Source: CAYNNQ01 sp051748085
GTDB taxonomy: Bacteria; Desulfobacterota; Desulfovibrionia; Desulfovibrionales; Desulfonatronovibrionaceae
NCBI GenBank assembly: GCA_051748085.1
Contig: JBNJHA010000002.1
Span: forward strand, 1-64,000
DNA: 64,000 nucleotides
Direction: 5' to 3'
Shown here one piece after another: positions 46,901-54,646 of this stretch. The position numbers were made by a program, and so were the translations under genes. Below the pieces are notes generated by a model. It was given only the letters and a program-made list of their open reading frames with translations, was not told the DNA's origin and made no database searches. How positions within the stretch are numbered: the first letter of the stretch is position 1; every line of letters starts with the position of its first letter.

Positions 46901-46960
46901 CTGGATGCCGGCAATACCTCCACCGACAACCATGACTGCGCCAACTTTTTCTTTAGACAT
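43910..46960 (-). CDS. hdrA: Tandem HdrA-type flavoprotein, selenocysteine-containing
   Basis: This 1016-residue flavoprotein is much longer than ordinary HdrA (about 650). The N-terminal FAD module (GGGIAG near 13-18) holds NDCAM-U-IISPKLVECGRH, where the in-frame TGA at 46781-46783 gives Sec60 at the second Cys of the cluster motif. Two [4Fe-4S] motifs follow (C109-C119 and C156-C171), then Cys motifs at 256-275. A second HdrA unit begins near 459 (VGVFVCSCG), with its own GGGISG at about 603-608 but no matching C-x2-C/U pair. Two ferredoxin motifs close the protein (C943-C953, C980-C990). The ATG at 46960 follows a G-rich site; without Sec only residues after 65 would be called. It heads the hdrA-mvhDGA operon. 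Bifurcating function is inferred from family. Confidence 0.92.
46742..46769 (-). promoter_or_regulatory. Candidate SECIS hairpin in hdrA mRNA
   Basis: On the transcript, CAAGU pairs with ACUUG and GUCGA with UCGGC (one G-U), with a 2-nt bulge between them. The apical loop is GUGCGG and begins 24 nt after the TGA at 46781-46783. The loop differs from the UGGA of the other three candidates but sits at nearly the same distance. Confidence 0.65.
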
Positions 46961-47060
46961 GCTAAACCCCCTTTGCCAGTTGTTTGTTTGTTAGCTTCTT
47001 TCTATCGAAACCGCCCTCGATCCCGATGTTTTGCATAAGCTTCAATCCTAACCGCATTTT

Positions 47061-47078
47061 TAAGGATTACATTCCTTA
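47061..47078. promoter_or_regulatory. Candidate operator upstream of the hdrA-mvh operon
   Basis: The perfect inverted repeat TAAGGA-N6-TCCTTA (18 bp) lies about 100 nt upstream of the hdrA start, just downstream of a weak -10-like TAATGT on the minus strand. Size and symmetry fit a dimeric regulator. It does not match the Rex or HcpR consensus known to me, so the regulator is unassigned. Confidence 0.45.
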
Positions 47079-47260
47079 ATACATTACCGGCGAAAATATT
47101 TAGGTTGTTAATAGCGCATGATTTTAAAAAATGCTAGTCTTTCTTGTATCAAATCAAAAAAAAATAATGACAAGTTATCTCCATTCGTAACACGAAAACA
47201 GGCTTTCCGCATTTTGAAATATGCATTTTTTGCCGCGGTCCGAGCCATGACCGGGACACT

Positions 47261-47297
47261 GTTGCCGGGCTGAGCTGGAATGATTCAGCCCGGCAAC
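47261..47297. repeat. Perfect 13-bp inverted repeat
   Basis: GTTGCCGGGCTGA (47261-47273) pairs with TCAGCCCGGCAAC (47285-47297) around an 11-nt loop. No T tract follows on either strand, so it is not a standard terminator. It lies between the divergent hdrA and rlpA genes. Function unknown. Confidence 0.75.
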
Positions 47298-47437
47298 CGA
47301 CACTAGCAGCCATTGCCCTTACGCACCCCCTGTGCTATTAATTCTCTAGGATTTTCTGGCAATCTTCAACATAGCCGAAATTGATTAATAGACGAATGTT
47401 TTGAAAAAATGGTCTAAAAGAAAAAAAGTGGATAAAT

Positions 47438-48160
47438 ATGAATAACTTTTACCGTCTTTCATTGCTCTTTTTCATACTTGTCTTTTTTCTTCCGGCCTGC
47501 GGCAAAAGCCGTCTACCCGCGCCGGAGAAACCCCAGAAGCCGGTACCGGCCAAAAAGGGAACCTTTAAAGAATATTCAATCGGTTCAAAAAAATACAGGC
47601 CACTGACTGATTCGCGCGGATTCACGCAAAGAGGCATCGCTTCGTGGTATGGCCGAAAATTTCATAACCGGCCAACTGCCAACGGGGAATCGTATAATAT
47701 GTACGCAATGACCGCGGCGCACAAAATTTTACCCATGAATACCAAGGTAAAGGTAATTAATGAGGAAAACGGCAAAAGCATTGTGGTCAGAATCAATGAT
47801 CGGGGTCCTTTTGTTAAAAGCCGGATCATCGATCTTTCATACGCTGCGGCCAAAAAATTGGGAGTAGTAGGTCCGGGAACTGCGCGAGTGCGTATTTCCG
47901 CGATTGGCAACTGCCCGCAAAACATCCGCGGAACTTTCTACATCCAGGTAGGATCATTCACAGTGAAGCCAAACGCTCTATATTTGCGCGGAAAACTGCT
48001 TGAACGCGGTTTCCAGGGATCCCGCATAACAAAAGCAAAAATCAACGGGAAAAAATTCTGGCGTGTTCAAGCGGGCGTGTTCAAATCTCTTTCAAGCGCG
48101 CAACAGGCTCAGACAAAACTGGAAACAAGTCACCCCAAAGCATTTATTATTGCTGATTGA
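47438..48160 (+). CDS. rlpA: RlpA-like lipoprotein with SPOR domain
   Basis: This 240-residue envelope protein has a lipoprotein signal with lipobox LPAC (Cys about 22). A double-psi beta-barrel RlpA domain follows (RGIASWYGRKFHNRPTANGE, VRINDRGPFVKSRIIDLS). The C-terminal SPOR domain (about 165-240, FYIQVGSFTVKPNA) binds denuded septal glycan. RlpA proteins cleave such glycan during cell separation. Its 3' end overlaps the IHF-like gene on the opposite strand by 14 nt. Confidence 0.92.
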   Translation: MNNFYRLSLLFFILVFFLPACGKSRLPAPEKPQKPVPAKKGTFKEYSIGSKKYRPLTDSRGFTQRGIASWYGRKFHNRPTANGESYNMYAMTAAHKILPMNTKVKVINEENGKSIVVRINDRGPFVKSRIIDLSYAAAKKLGVVGPGTARVRISAIGNCPQNIRGTFYIQVGSFTVKPNALYLRGKLLERGFQGSRITKAKINGKKFWRVQAGVFKSLSSAQQAQTKLETSHPKAFIIAD

Positions 48161-48434
48161 GTTCATCTCTGAATTTCCGGGACAGACGGAAGACCACTAC
48201 CGTTCTTTCCGGCAGAGTGATGCTTTCTTCGGTCTGGGGATTGCGACCTTTTCTTGCGCTCTTATCATAGGCCTCAAACTTGCCGAATCCGCTTACAAGA
48301 AGCGAGTAATCCTTTTTTATACCTTTTTTCATTATCGCGATAAGATCTTCAACAATATTTTTAACTTCCGCACGATTCAAGTCAAAATCGTTATAAATCT
48401 CATCAACGATTTTCGCCTTAGTCAAGGTAGCCAT
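48147..48434 (-). CDS. HU/IHF family DNA-binding protein (IHF-alpha-like)
   Basis: This 95-residue nucleoid protein begins MATLTKAKIVDEIYNDF. The DNA-binding arm contains GFGKFEAYDKSARKGRNPQT, the IHF/HU signature, with the intercalating Pro in RNPQT. The LNRAEVKNIVEDLIAIMKKG helix resembles IHF alpha more than HU. It is preceded by a moderate site and convergent with rlpA. Confidence 0.93.
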   Translation of the reverse strand: MATLTKAKIVDEIYNDFDLNRAEVKNIVEDLIAIMKKGIKKDYSLLVSGFGKFEAYDKSARKGRNPQTEESITLPERTVVVFRLSRKFRDELNQQ

Positions 48435-48624
48435 ATCAAATCTCCCGCTGTTAAATAATTGATGGTCACGCTTTATCCAAAATTTTACTGCTCAACCATT
48501 TTGGTTAAGTAGTTGCCTTTTTATTTTATGCCGCCTGAAGCCCTGGCAAATTTCATTTTATTTTTTAAATCCGGCCGGAAACCGCAGGCAAAGAGCAAAA
48601 AACCATGGGCGGCCGCAAGGATAT

Positions 48625-49035
48625 TTAAACATATTTTCGAATCTTATCCGCTACTTTGGCCATAGCTTCAGAGCTTTCATACTTGCCCTGCTTCCACAGA
48701 TCCAGGTTGTCACCCGTATACCTGGGAATCAAATGAAAATGGGCGTGATATACCAATTGACCGGCTGCTTCGTTTATATTCATCCCGATGTTGACCCCGT
48801 CGGCGCCCAAAGCATTCATCAGGCTGGCGGCAATGCGCTTTTGCGCCCGCAGCAACTCCTCCCCAAGAACCAGGGGGAGATCCAGAAGCGTGGCATAATG
48901 GAGTTTGGGGATCAGGACAACATGCCCTGATTGCACAGGTGCAATGTCCAGAAAGGCTAACACGTTCCCGGTTTCGTAAACGCCGTCACTTGGGATTTCG
49001 CCGCTGACAATCCGACAGAAAATGCATTCATCCAT
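48625..49035 (-). CDS. HIT family hydrolase
   Basis: This 136-residue protein carries the histidine triad HAHFHLIP near residue 95-102, which binds the alpha-phosphate of nucleotide conjugates; FCRIVSGEIPS is the usual N-terminus. Substrates are probably AMP conjugates. The start at 49035 (MDECIFC) is family-like; a 44-residue upstream extension has no homology features. Confidence 0.93.
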   Translation of the reverse strand: MDECIFCRIVSGEIPSDGVYETGNVLAFLDIAPVQSGHVVLIPKLHYATLLDLPLVLGEELLRAQKRIAASLMNALGADGVNIGMNINEAAGQLVYHAHFHLIPRYTGDNLDLWKQGKYESSEAMAKVADKIRKYV

Positions 49036-49353
49036 TCCGATGCCCCTTGGCGGAGTTAAAATTTTACCATATAGGTTCAGCAACGCATCGAATTCTATAT
49101 TACTCAACCATTTTTTTTTTTGCAAGTACAGAATTTTTTTGCTTGTTTTGCTGCAACGGTTTGTCATATGAAAAAATCAGGCGAACAAACACGATCTGCG
49201 CTTTTAATCGGCAATATTTTGTAACTATTCGGCACACGAAAAAAAATTTGGCAAACAAATACAATACCTTGACAAAATTACAACCTTAGCAGTCGCACCC
49301 TTCTGTTTCGAAGAATTTCGCAAAACATGGAACATAAACGCACGGCTTAAAAT
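49036..49353. other. Intergenic region with repeat-tail-like motifs
   Basis: This 318-nt AT-rich gap separates the HIT gene from the divergent Elp3-like gene. It contains two sequences similar to the 3' tail of the 95-nt repeat: around 49171-49192 (AAAAAATCAGGCGAACAAAC) and 49238-49261 (AAAATTTGGCAAACAAATAC). No gene or terminator is seen. A TTGACA occurs at 49269-49274 without a clear -10 partner. Confidence 0.45.
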
Positions 49354-50391
49354 ATGTACGCGCTCAGCTTTGAACATCCAGAACCGAACAGGGAACAGCC
49401 CAGAATAATTCCTGTATTCATCCCCTTTGCCGGCTGTCCGGGACGTTGCATATACTGCGCTCAACGCGAACAGACCGGGGAACATCCGATGTCTTTGTCC
49501 AAAATTTTTTCTGCTTGTCGCGCAAGACTGGCAAAATGCCTCGAGCAGGGTGAAAACAACCTGGGCCTGGCATTTTATGGCGGAACATTCACTGCTCTGC
49601 CTTGGGAATGGCAATTAAAATTTATTAAACTTGCAGCCGATTTTAAGTCCAAAGGTGTTCTGACGCATATAAGATGCTCAACACGGCCCGATTTTATTGA
49701 TCTTCGCCAATTGGATTCGCTCCAAAAGCATGGATTGGATTTGATTGAACTCGGAATTCAGACCTTTAACGATGTTGTGCTTCAAATATCCAGACGCGGA
49801 TACAATCATGAAGTAGCCCTGGATGCGTGCGAAAAAATAACAGGACAAGGATTGGAACTTGGACTGCAGATGCTCCCCGGACTGCCCGGCCATTCAATTT
49901 CCATATTTATGCGCGACATTGAGCAGGTATGCGACTTATCCCCAAGCACTTTGCGCTTGTATCCATGCCTGGTCATCGGGAATACGGAATTGACTTCCAT
50001 GTGGAGGCAGGGAAAATACAGGCCCTGGAGTCTTGATACTGCGCTCGGCGCAATTTCCCTGGTTATGCCTGAAATTTGGAAAAACGGAATTAAAATTATC
50101 AGGATAGGGCTGGCGCCTGAAGCAGACATGCTGAACGCGCTGCATGCCGGACCCTGGCATGAGTCCTTTGGCAGCATCTGCAGAGGAATGGCGTTACGGG
50201 ATATGCTGCTTTCCAAAATCAGAATGATGCCCGGTCGAGCGCAAAAAATAATGGTACCTTACAGGTATGTTTCCGATTTTTGGGGATTTAAGAGAAGTAA
50301 TGCTGCGGCATACCAAAAACAGGGGATTACCAGGAAGGAAGTGGACATCCATAACGGCAGCAAGTTCATAATTATGAATCATAGCAATTGA
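49354..50391 (+). CDS. Elp3/COG1243-like radical SAM protein
   Basis: This 345-residue protein has the radical SAM cluster motif GCPGRCIYC (about residues 27-36) and YGGTFTALPWE, then LIELGIQTFNDVVLQISRRG and LQMLPGLPGHS, as in Elp3-like or radical SAM C-terminal-extension proteins. The acetyltransferase domain of true Elp3 is absent. A role in tRNA wobble uridine modification is inferred only from family. It is followed by a perfect inverted repeat. Confidence 0.87.
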   Translation: MYALSFEHPEPNREQPRIIPVFIPFAGCPGRCIYCAQREQTGEHPMSLSKIFSACRARLAKCLEQGENNLGLAFYGGTFTALPWEWQLKFIKLAADFKSKGVLTHIRCSTRPDFIDLRQLDSLQKHGLDLIELGIQTFNDVVLQISRRGYNHEVALDACEKITGQGLELGLQMLPGLPGHSISIFMRDIEQVCDLSPSTLRLYPCLVIGNTELTSMWRQGKYRPWSLDTALGAISLVMPEIWKNGIKIIRIGLAPEADMLNALHAGPWHESFGSICRGMALRDMLLSKIRMMPGRAQKIMVPYRYVSDFWGFKRSNAAAYQKQGITRKEVDIHNGSKFIIMNHSN

Positions 50392-50418
50392 TTGCTATGG
50401 AATATCTTCTTCGGAAAT

Positions 50419-50469
50419 GATTTAAACGTTTCGCATAGCTGCAAAAAAGGTGGGCGAAACGTTTAAATC
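50419..50469. repeat. Perfect 16-bp inverted repeat
   Basis: GATTTAAACGTTTCGC (50419-50434) is the exact reverse complement of the right arm (50454-50469), with a 19-nt spacer. It lies between the convergent Elp3-like gene (stop 50391) and the small membrane protein gene. No T tract follows, but its position suggests a shared transcription end. Each arm contains the palindrome AAACGTTT, so a protein-binding role is also possible. Confidence 0.8.
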
Positions 50470-50483
50470 GTAAACAGTAAATA

Positions 50484-50636
50484 CTAATGGTGGTCTTCTT
50501 TTTGCCCTTCCCATATACGATATACGGCTGCAGCCACAATAGCGCCTAAAAAGGTAAAGATGCCAATCACTCCGAAATAGCCGGGAACGGAGCTGTGGAG
50601 CATATTTTTGATCAGCTCAAGCAAAACATTATCCAT
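50484..50636 (-). CDS. Small single-pass membrane protein
   Basis: This 50-residue product has one hydrophobic helix (about residues 19-40: YFGVIGIFTFLGAIVAAAVY), a polar N-terminus (MDNVLLELIKNMLHSS) and a charged tail (WEGQKEDHH). GGAGGTCTGTC lies just upstream of the ATG, which supports translation. It is probably a small subunit or regulator of a membrane complex; no family is recognised. Confidence 0.75.
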   Translation of the reverse strand: MDNVLLELIKNMLHSSVPGYFGVIGIFTFLGAIVAAAVYRIWEGQKEDHH

Positions 50637-50763
50637 GACAGACCTCCAGGTTATTAATATTGTGTATCTTTTAAATGCGTCTAAATCAGTTTCATGGAAT
50701 TAGTCAATATTAAGAGGGCAATTCCTCGACGCAGGCATGTATTTTAAGCTTTTATTCGCCTGA

Positions 50764-51831
50764 TCATTCCAAGGACCCGAAAACAGAATCACGGCGCACG
50801 GGATCAAAACCGGCAGAGCGAATATAACCGCGCAGATCTTTTTCAGTCATCCCGGCGGGAGAGTCCGCTCCGGCCGCATGCCCGATACGCTCTTTTATCA
50901 ATGTACCGTCGAAATCATCCGCACCCAGATGCAATGCCATTTGGGCGGCCTTGATCCCGGAAAATGCCCAATAGGCCTTAAGGTGTGGAATATTATCCAG
51001 ATACAGCCGGGAAATGGCCATCATTAGGGTAAAATCCAGGCCATCCGGCCCCTTGGCCCGAAGGGGATTATTTTCCGGCTGATAGGGCAAGGGAATAAAA
51101 CAGACAAAACCCGCGGTTTCATCCTGTAATTCCCGCAGTGCCTGCAAATGATCCAAACGATCATCCCAGGTTTCTATGTGTCCAAAAAGCATGGTACAAT
51201 TAGTCTTCATGCCCATGTCATGGGCAATTTTATGAATGGTCAGCCACCGTTCACCGGATATTTTTTCCGGGCAGATTCTGGTTCGCAGATGTGCTGAAAA
51301 TACTTCCGCTCCCCCGCCAGGCAGCATATCAAGACCGGCCTGCCTGAAATCGTAAAGGACCGTCTCCACCTTTTTGTCATAAGAATCGGCCAGAAAAGCA
51401 ATTTCTACCGCGGTAAACGCTTTTATCCAGGCCCGCGGTCTCAGAGACCGGGCCAATTTGATCATATTTATATAATAATCATAGGGGAGCCTCGGATTTA
51501 AGCCGCCCACTATATGTAGTTCCGAGATATCCTCGTCTTCTCTGGAAATTATTTCCCGGGCCAGGTCATCAAAATCCATTGCATATCCACCCGGCTGACC
51601 CTGCCTTTTGCTGAATGCACAAAATTTACAGGCATTGCGGCAAACATTGGTATAATTGATATGTTGATTGTATACATAATAAGCCTTGTTGGCGTGCAGC
51701 CGTTTGCGTACGGCATGCCCGGCCTGACCGAGTTCATGCACCAATTCGCCTTTTGCCAGGTACAATCCCTCTTCTGAGGTCATTCGTTTTTCCCCGGCAG
51801 CGATATCTTTAATTAATTCAAGCTCATTCAT
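50764..51831 (-). CDS. mqnE: Aminodeoxyfutalosine synthase MqnE
   Basis: This 355-residue radical SAM enzyme joins 3-((1-carboxyvinyl)oxy)benzoate to SAM in the futalosine route to menaquinone. The motif is NVCRNACKFCAFSK, with GGLNPRLPYDYY, WIKAFTAVEI and a C-terminal GADDFDGTLIKERIGHAAG that is typical of MqnE. The N-terminal domain has the usual EL..I..G start. It overlaps the sppA stop by 8 nt. Other mqn genes are outside the window. Confidence 0.93.
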   Translation of the reverse strand: MNELELIKDIAAGEKRMTSEEGLYLAKGELVHELGQAGHAVRKRLHANKAYYVYNQHINYTNVCRNACKFCAFSKRQGQPGGYAMDFDDLAREIISREDEDISELHIVGGLNPRLPYDYYINMIKLARSLRPRAWIKAFTAVEIAFLADSYDKKVETVLYDFRQAGLDMLPGGGAEVFSAHLRTRICPEKISGERWLTIHKIAHDMGMKTNCTMLFGHIETWDDRLDHLQALRELQDETAGFVCFIPLPYQPENNPLRAKGPDGLDFTLMMAISRLYLDNIPHLKAYWAFSGIKAAQMALHLGADDFDGTLIKERIGHAAGADSPAGMTEKDLRGYIRSAGFDPVRRDSVFGSLE

Positions 51832-52726
51832 AATAAAATAACCAGTGCGGACTCAGGACCTGGTCCGGAGAAAAAAAATGACCAAGAAATTTTTTCAGCA
51901 AAGGCTCTTTTGTCTGCGGTCCTTCAACCAGAGTGCATTTACCTTTGTATCCAGCTTCGCTGCAGACCGATTCAATCGCAGCATCAAATCCGCCGAGAGT
52001 ATCGACAAGCCCGGCTTCCCAGGCCTGTTCCCCGGTCATGGCCCGACCATCAGCTAGTTCATTCACGGCTTCAACACTCATTGCCCTGCTGGCGGCGACA
52101 TCTTCGACAAACTGAGCGTGCAGATTATCCACCAGCTCCTGAAAATAGGCCCGCTCATCCGGGGTAAGCGGCTTAAACATCGATCCGGCATTTTTATATT
52201 TACCGCTGTCCACGGTTTGTTCCTTAATGCCCAATTTGTCCATCAACCCCTGCACATTGGTCATTTTTGCCTTTACCCCGATACTGGCCGTAATAGTACC
52301 CGGGTTGGCCATGATTTTATCAGCCCCGCAGGCCACATAATAACCTCCGGACGTTGCCATCGAAGACATCGAGGCCACCACATACTTGCTCGCGGCCAGT
52401 CGCTCAACTGCGGCAAAAATCTCCTGAGAAGCTGCAACACCCCCGCCCGGAGAATTTATACGCAGGACAACTCCTTTTATTTCCTCGTCTTCGGACAGCC
52501 TGTCAATCCATTTGGCAAGCGAACGCGAGGCAACAATTTCCCCGTGCACATACACGACTCCGACCTTATTCTTGGCAAAAAAAGTCCGCGCCTTTCCATT
52601 GCCCATGAAAAAAGTAAAGGCGGCCATGGCCCCGATAATCAGGATCATTGCCGCCGCAATCAACAAAAACCCAAAAGCTAAAGGATGCTTCTGGCTGAAT
52701 TTCAAATCAGGATTCGTCTTCTCCAT
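51824..52726 (-). CDS. sppA: Signal peptide peptidase SppA, short form
   Basis: This 300-residue inner-membrane protease degrades cleaved signal peptides. It has one N-terminal transmembrane helix (about 15-38), the GVVLRINSPGGGVAASQEI strand, the nucleophile Ser in SSMATSGGYYVA, and a Lys general base in the GSMFKPLTPDE region. Length matches the half-size bacterial SppA. It overlaps both rpsA (20 nt) and mqnE (8 nt). Confidence 0.93.
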   Translation of the reverse strand: MEKTNPDLKFSQKHPLAFGFLLIAAAMILIIGAMAAFTFFMGNGKARTFFAKNKVGVVYVHGEIVASRSLAKWIDRLSEDEEIKGVVLRINSPGGGVAASQEIFAAVERLAASKYVVASMSSMATSGGYYVACGADKIMANPGTITASIGVKAKMTNVQGLMDKLGIKEQTVDSGKYKNAGSMFKPLTPDERAYFQELVDNLHAQFVEDVAASRAMSVEAVNELADGRAMTGEQAWEAGLVDTLGGFDAAIESVCSEAGYKGKCTLVEGPQTKEPLLKKFLGHFFSPDQVLSPHWLFYYE

Positions 52727-54452
52727 CCGCTTCCAACTTTTGGCGAATCAAGTCGCCAAGATTGCTGCCAGCGGTCTGACCGCCCTGCTTATTGCCCCGA
52801 AAGTCATCCCCCTGCTTCTTTTCCATCTCGTCCAGGTAATCCTTTACGGACAGGCCAAGCCGCCTTTCATCAGCGCTTACATGGATTACTTTGGCCTGAA
52901 TTTCCTGACCTTCCTCAAAGCATTCCTTGGGATTTTTAACTTTTTTCCGGCTGAGCTCGGATACATGAACCAAACCTTCAATGCCTTCCTCGACTTCCAC
53001 AAACAAACCAAAATCGGTTATATTCGTAATCTTGCCGTTAACAATCGTTCCTGTGGGATAGCTTTTCGGCACTTCAATCCATGGATCTTCAGTAAGCTGT
53101 TTGACTCCCAGGGTGAATTTTTCATTTTCCTTGTCCACGGTAAGAACCTTGGCCTGGATCATGTCCCCGACATTATACAATTCATTGGGATGACGAATCT
53201 TTTTGGTCCATGAAAGATCCGAAACGTGGATCAGGCCGTCTATTCCCTCATCAATGCCGATAAATATGCCAAACTCGGTTATATTCTTGATCTCGGCTTC
53301 CAGGATTGTCCCTTCAGGATATTTTTCAGCCACCACGTCCCAGGGATTGGGGCTGACCTGCTTCATGCCCAGGGATATACGCTTGCGGTCGGCATCTATC
53401 CCCAGAATCACAACCTCAACCTCGTCACCGGTATTAACCATCTGCTTGGGATGACGCAGTTTTCTGGTCCACGACATTTCCGAAATATGCACCAGCCCCT
53501 CGACGCCCGGATCCAATTCCACGAAGGCACCGTAGTCGACCAGATTGGTCACTTTTCCACTGACTTTTTCCCCTTCCGGGAAACGCTCCGTAATATTTTC
53601 CCAGGGATCGGGAATAAGCTGCTTCAATCCAAGGGAAACCTTTTCTTCTTCCTTATCAAAACTAAGGACCTTAAGCTCCAGATCGTCTCCCATCTGGACC
53701 ATTTCCTTGGGATGACGGATTCTCTTCCAGGACATATCGGTTATGTGCAGAAGACCGTCCAGACCGCCCAGGTCTATAAACACGCCGTACTCGGTAATGT
53801 TTTTGACATTACCATGAACGACCTGACTTTCTTCAAGTTCCTGCAAAAGCTCCTGCCTCTTGTGATCCCTGGCCTCCTCAAGGAGGACTCTCCGGGAAAC
53901 GATCACATTGCTGCGGCGCCGATTAATCTTCAGAATTTTAAACTCAAAATCCTGGTCAACCAAAGCGTCCATATCCGGCACGGGACGCAGGTCGACATGA
54001 GAGCCGGGCAAAAACGCTTCGATTCCGCCAAGGTCCACATGATAACCGCCCTTGATCCGGCGCGTAATACGCCCGGTGACAATTTCCTCGTTTTCCATGC
54101 TGCTTTCAAGGCTGTCGAGCAGCTGCAAGCGCCTGGCCCTGTCCCGGGAAAGACTGACAATCCCTTCTTCTTCATCTTTGTGGGCGACAAACACATCGAC
54201 CTTGTCGCCTTCGGACACGGTGATATTGCCTTCGCTATCCAGAAATTCCTTGATCGGAATCTGGCCTTCTGACTTAAAATTCACATCCACCAGGACGTGA
54301 TCTTCTCCTACCCGGACGACCTCTCCGGAAACAATTCCGCCTTCCTGAACATCTCCGAAATCTGCATTCAGATAATTTTCAAGTTCCTCGGCGAAATTGA
54401 CATCCATCTCTAAAGAGTTGTCTTCCACTGGTTGAGTTGTTGCGTTTTCCAT
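52707..54452 (-). CDS. rpsA: 30S ribosomal protein S1
   Basis: This 581-residue RNA-binding protein has six S1 domains; repeated GLIHVSDLSW/GLVHISEMSW strands are easy to see. It recruits mRNA to the 30S subunit. The start at 54452 (MENATTQPVE) follows AGGGGGTAAT; an upstream extension starting 54533 contains no S1 homology. It heads rpsA-sppA-mqnE. Confidence 0.95.
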   Translation of the reverse strand: MENATTQPVEDNSLEMDVNFAEELENYLNADFGDVQEGGIVSGEVVRVGEDHVLVDVNFKSEGQIPIKEFLDSEGNITVSEGDKVDVFVAHKDEEEGIVSLSRDRARRLQLLDSLESSMENEEIVTGRITRRIKGGYHVDLGGIEAFLPGSHVDLRPVPDMDALVDQDFEFKILKINRRRSNVIVSRRVLLEEARDHKRQELLQELEESQVVHGNVKNITEYGVFIDLGGLDGLLHITDMSWKRIRHPKEMVQMGDDLELKVLSFDKEEEKVSLGLKQLIPDPWENITERFPEGEKVSGKVTNLVDYGAFVELDPGVEGLVHISEMSWTRKLRHPKQMVNTGDEVEVVILGIDADRKRISLGMKQVSPNPWDVVAEKYPEGTILEAEIKNITEFGIFIGIDEGIDGLIHVSDLSWTKKIRHPNELYNVGDMIQAKVLTVDKENEKFTLGVKQLTEDPWIEVPKSYPTGTIVNGKITNITDFGLFVEVEEGIEGLVHVSELSRKKVKNPKECFEEGQEIQAKVIHVSADERRLGLSVKDYLDEMEKKQGDDFRGNKQGGQTAGSNLGDLIRQKLEADGEDES

Positions 54453-54483
54453 ATTACCCCCTAACACGTAATTTATGCGCTGT

Positions 54484-54512
54484 TGTTTAGCAGATACCTT
54501 TACGCTTGACAA
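54484..54512 (-). promoter_or_regulatory. Candidate promoter of rpsA
   Basis: On the minus strand, TTGTCA (54512-54507) and TAAACA (54489-54484) are separated by 17 nt, about 30 nt upstream of the rpsA start codon. The match to the vegetative consensus is moderate. Confidence 0.45.
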
Positions 54513-54646
54513 CCACAAATATGCGTATTGCAAGGAAAATTTGAGTCGCGGGGAAAATAACTTACCGCGTTGATCTCATAGTGTATAAAAACAAGGAGAT
54601 AGAAGGGAAGGTCGCTCTTGGAGGCCAATCGGAATCCCGGGCAATA

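Larger units (their letters stand above)
46961..47437. other. Divergent control region between hdrA and rlpA
   Basis: This 477-nt gap holds no gene. It contains the palindrome TAAGGA-N6-TCCTTA (47061-47078) and a perfect 13-bp inverted repeat (47261-47297). Promoters of hdrA (minus) and rlpA (plus) must lie here, but no strong consensus box was found; TTAACA and TAATGT just upstream of the palindrome on the minus strand are 19 nt apart and only suggestive. Confidence 0.55.

Noticed and set aside
47261..47297. Rho-independent terminator
   Set aside because: The stem is strong, but no T tract follows on either strand and no gene ends nearby (hdrA and rlpA are divergent).
53226..54272. 348-codon plus-strand ORF opposite rpsA
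   Set aside because: Shadow created by the repetitive S1 domains; no family match and no start signal.
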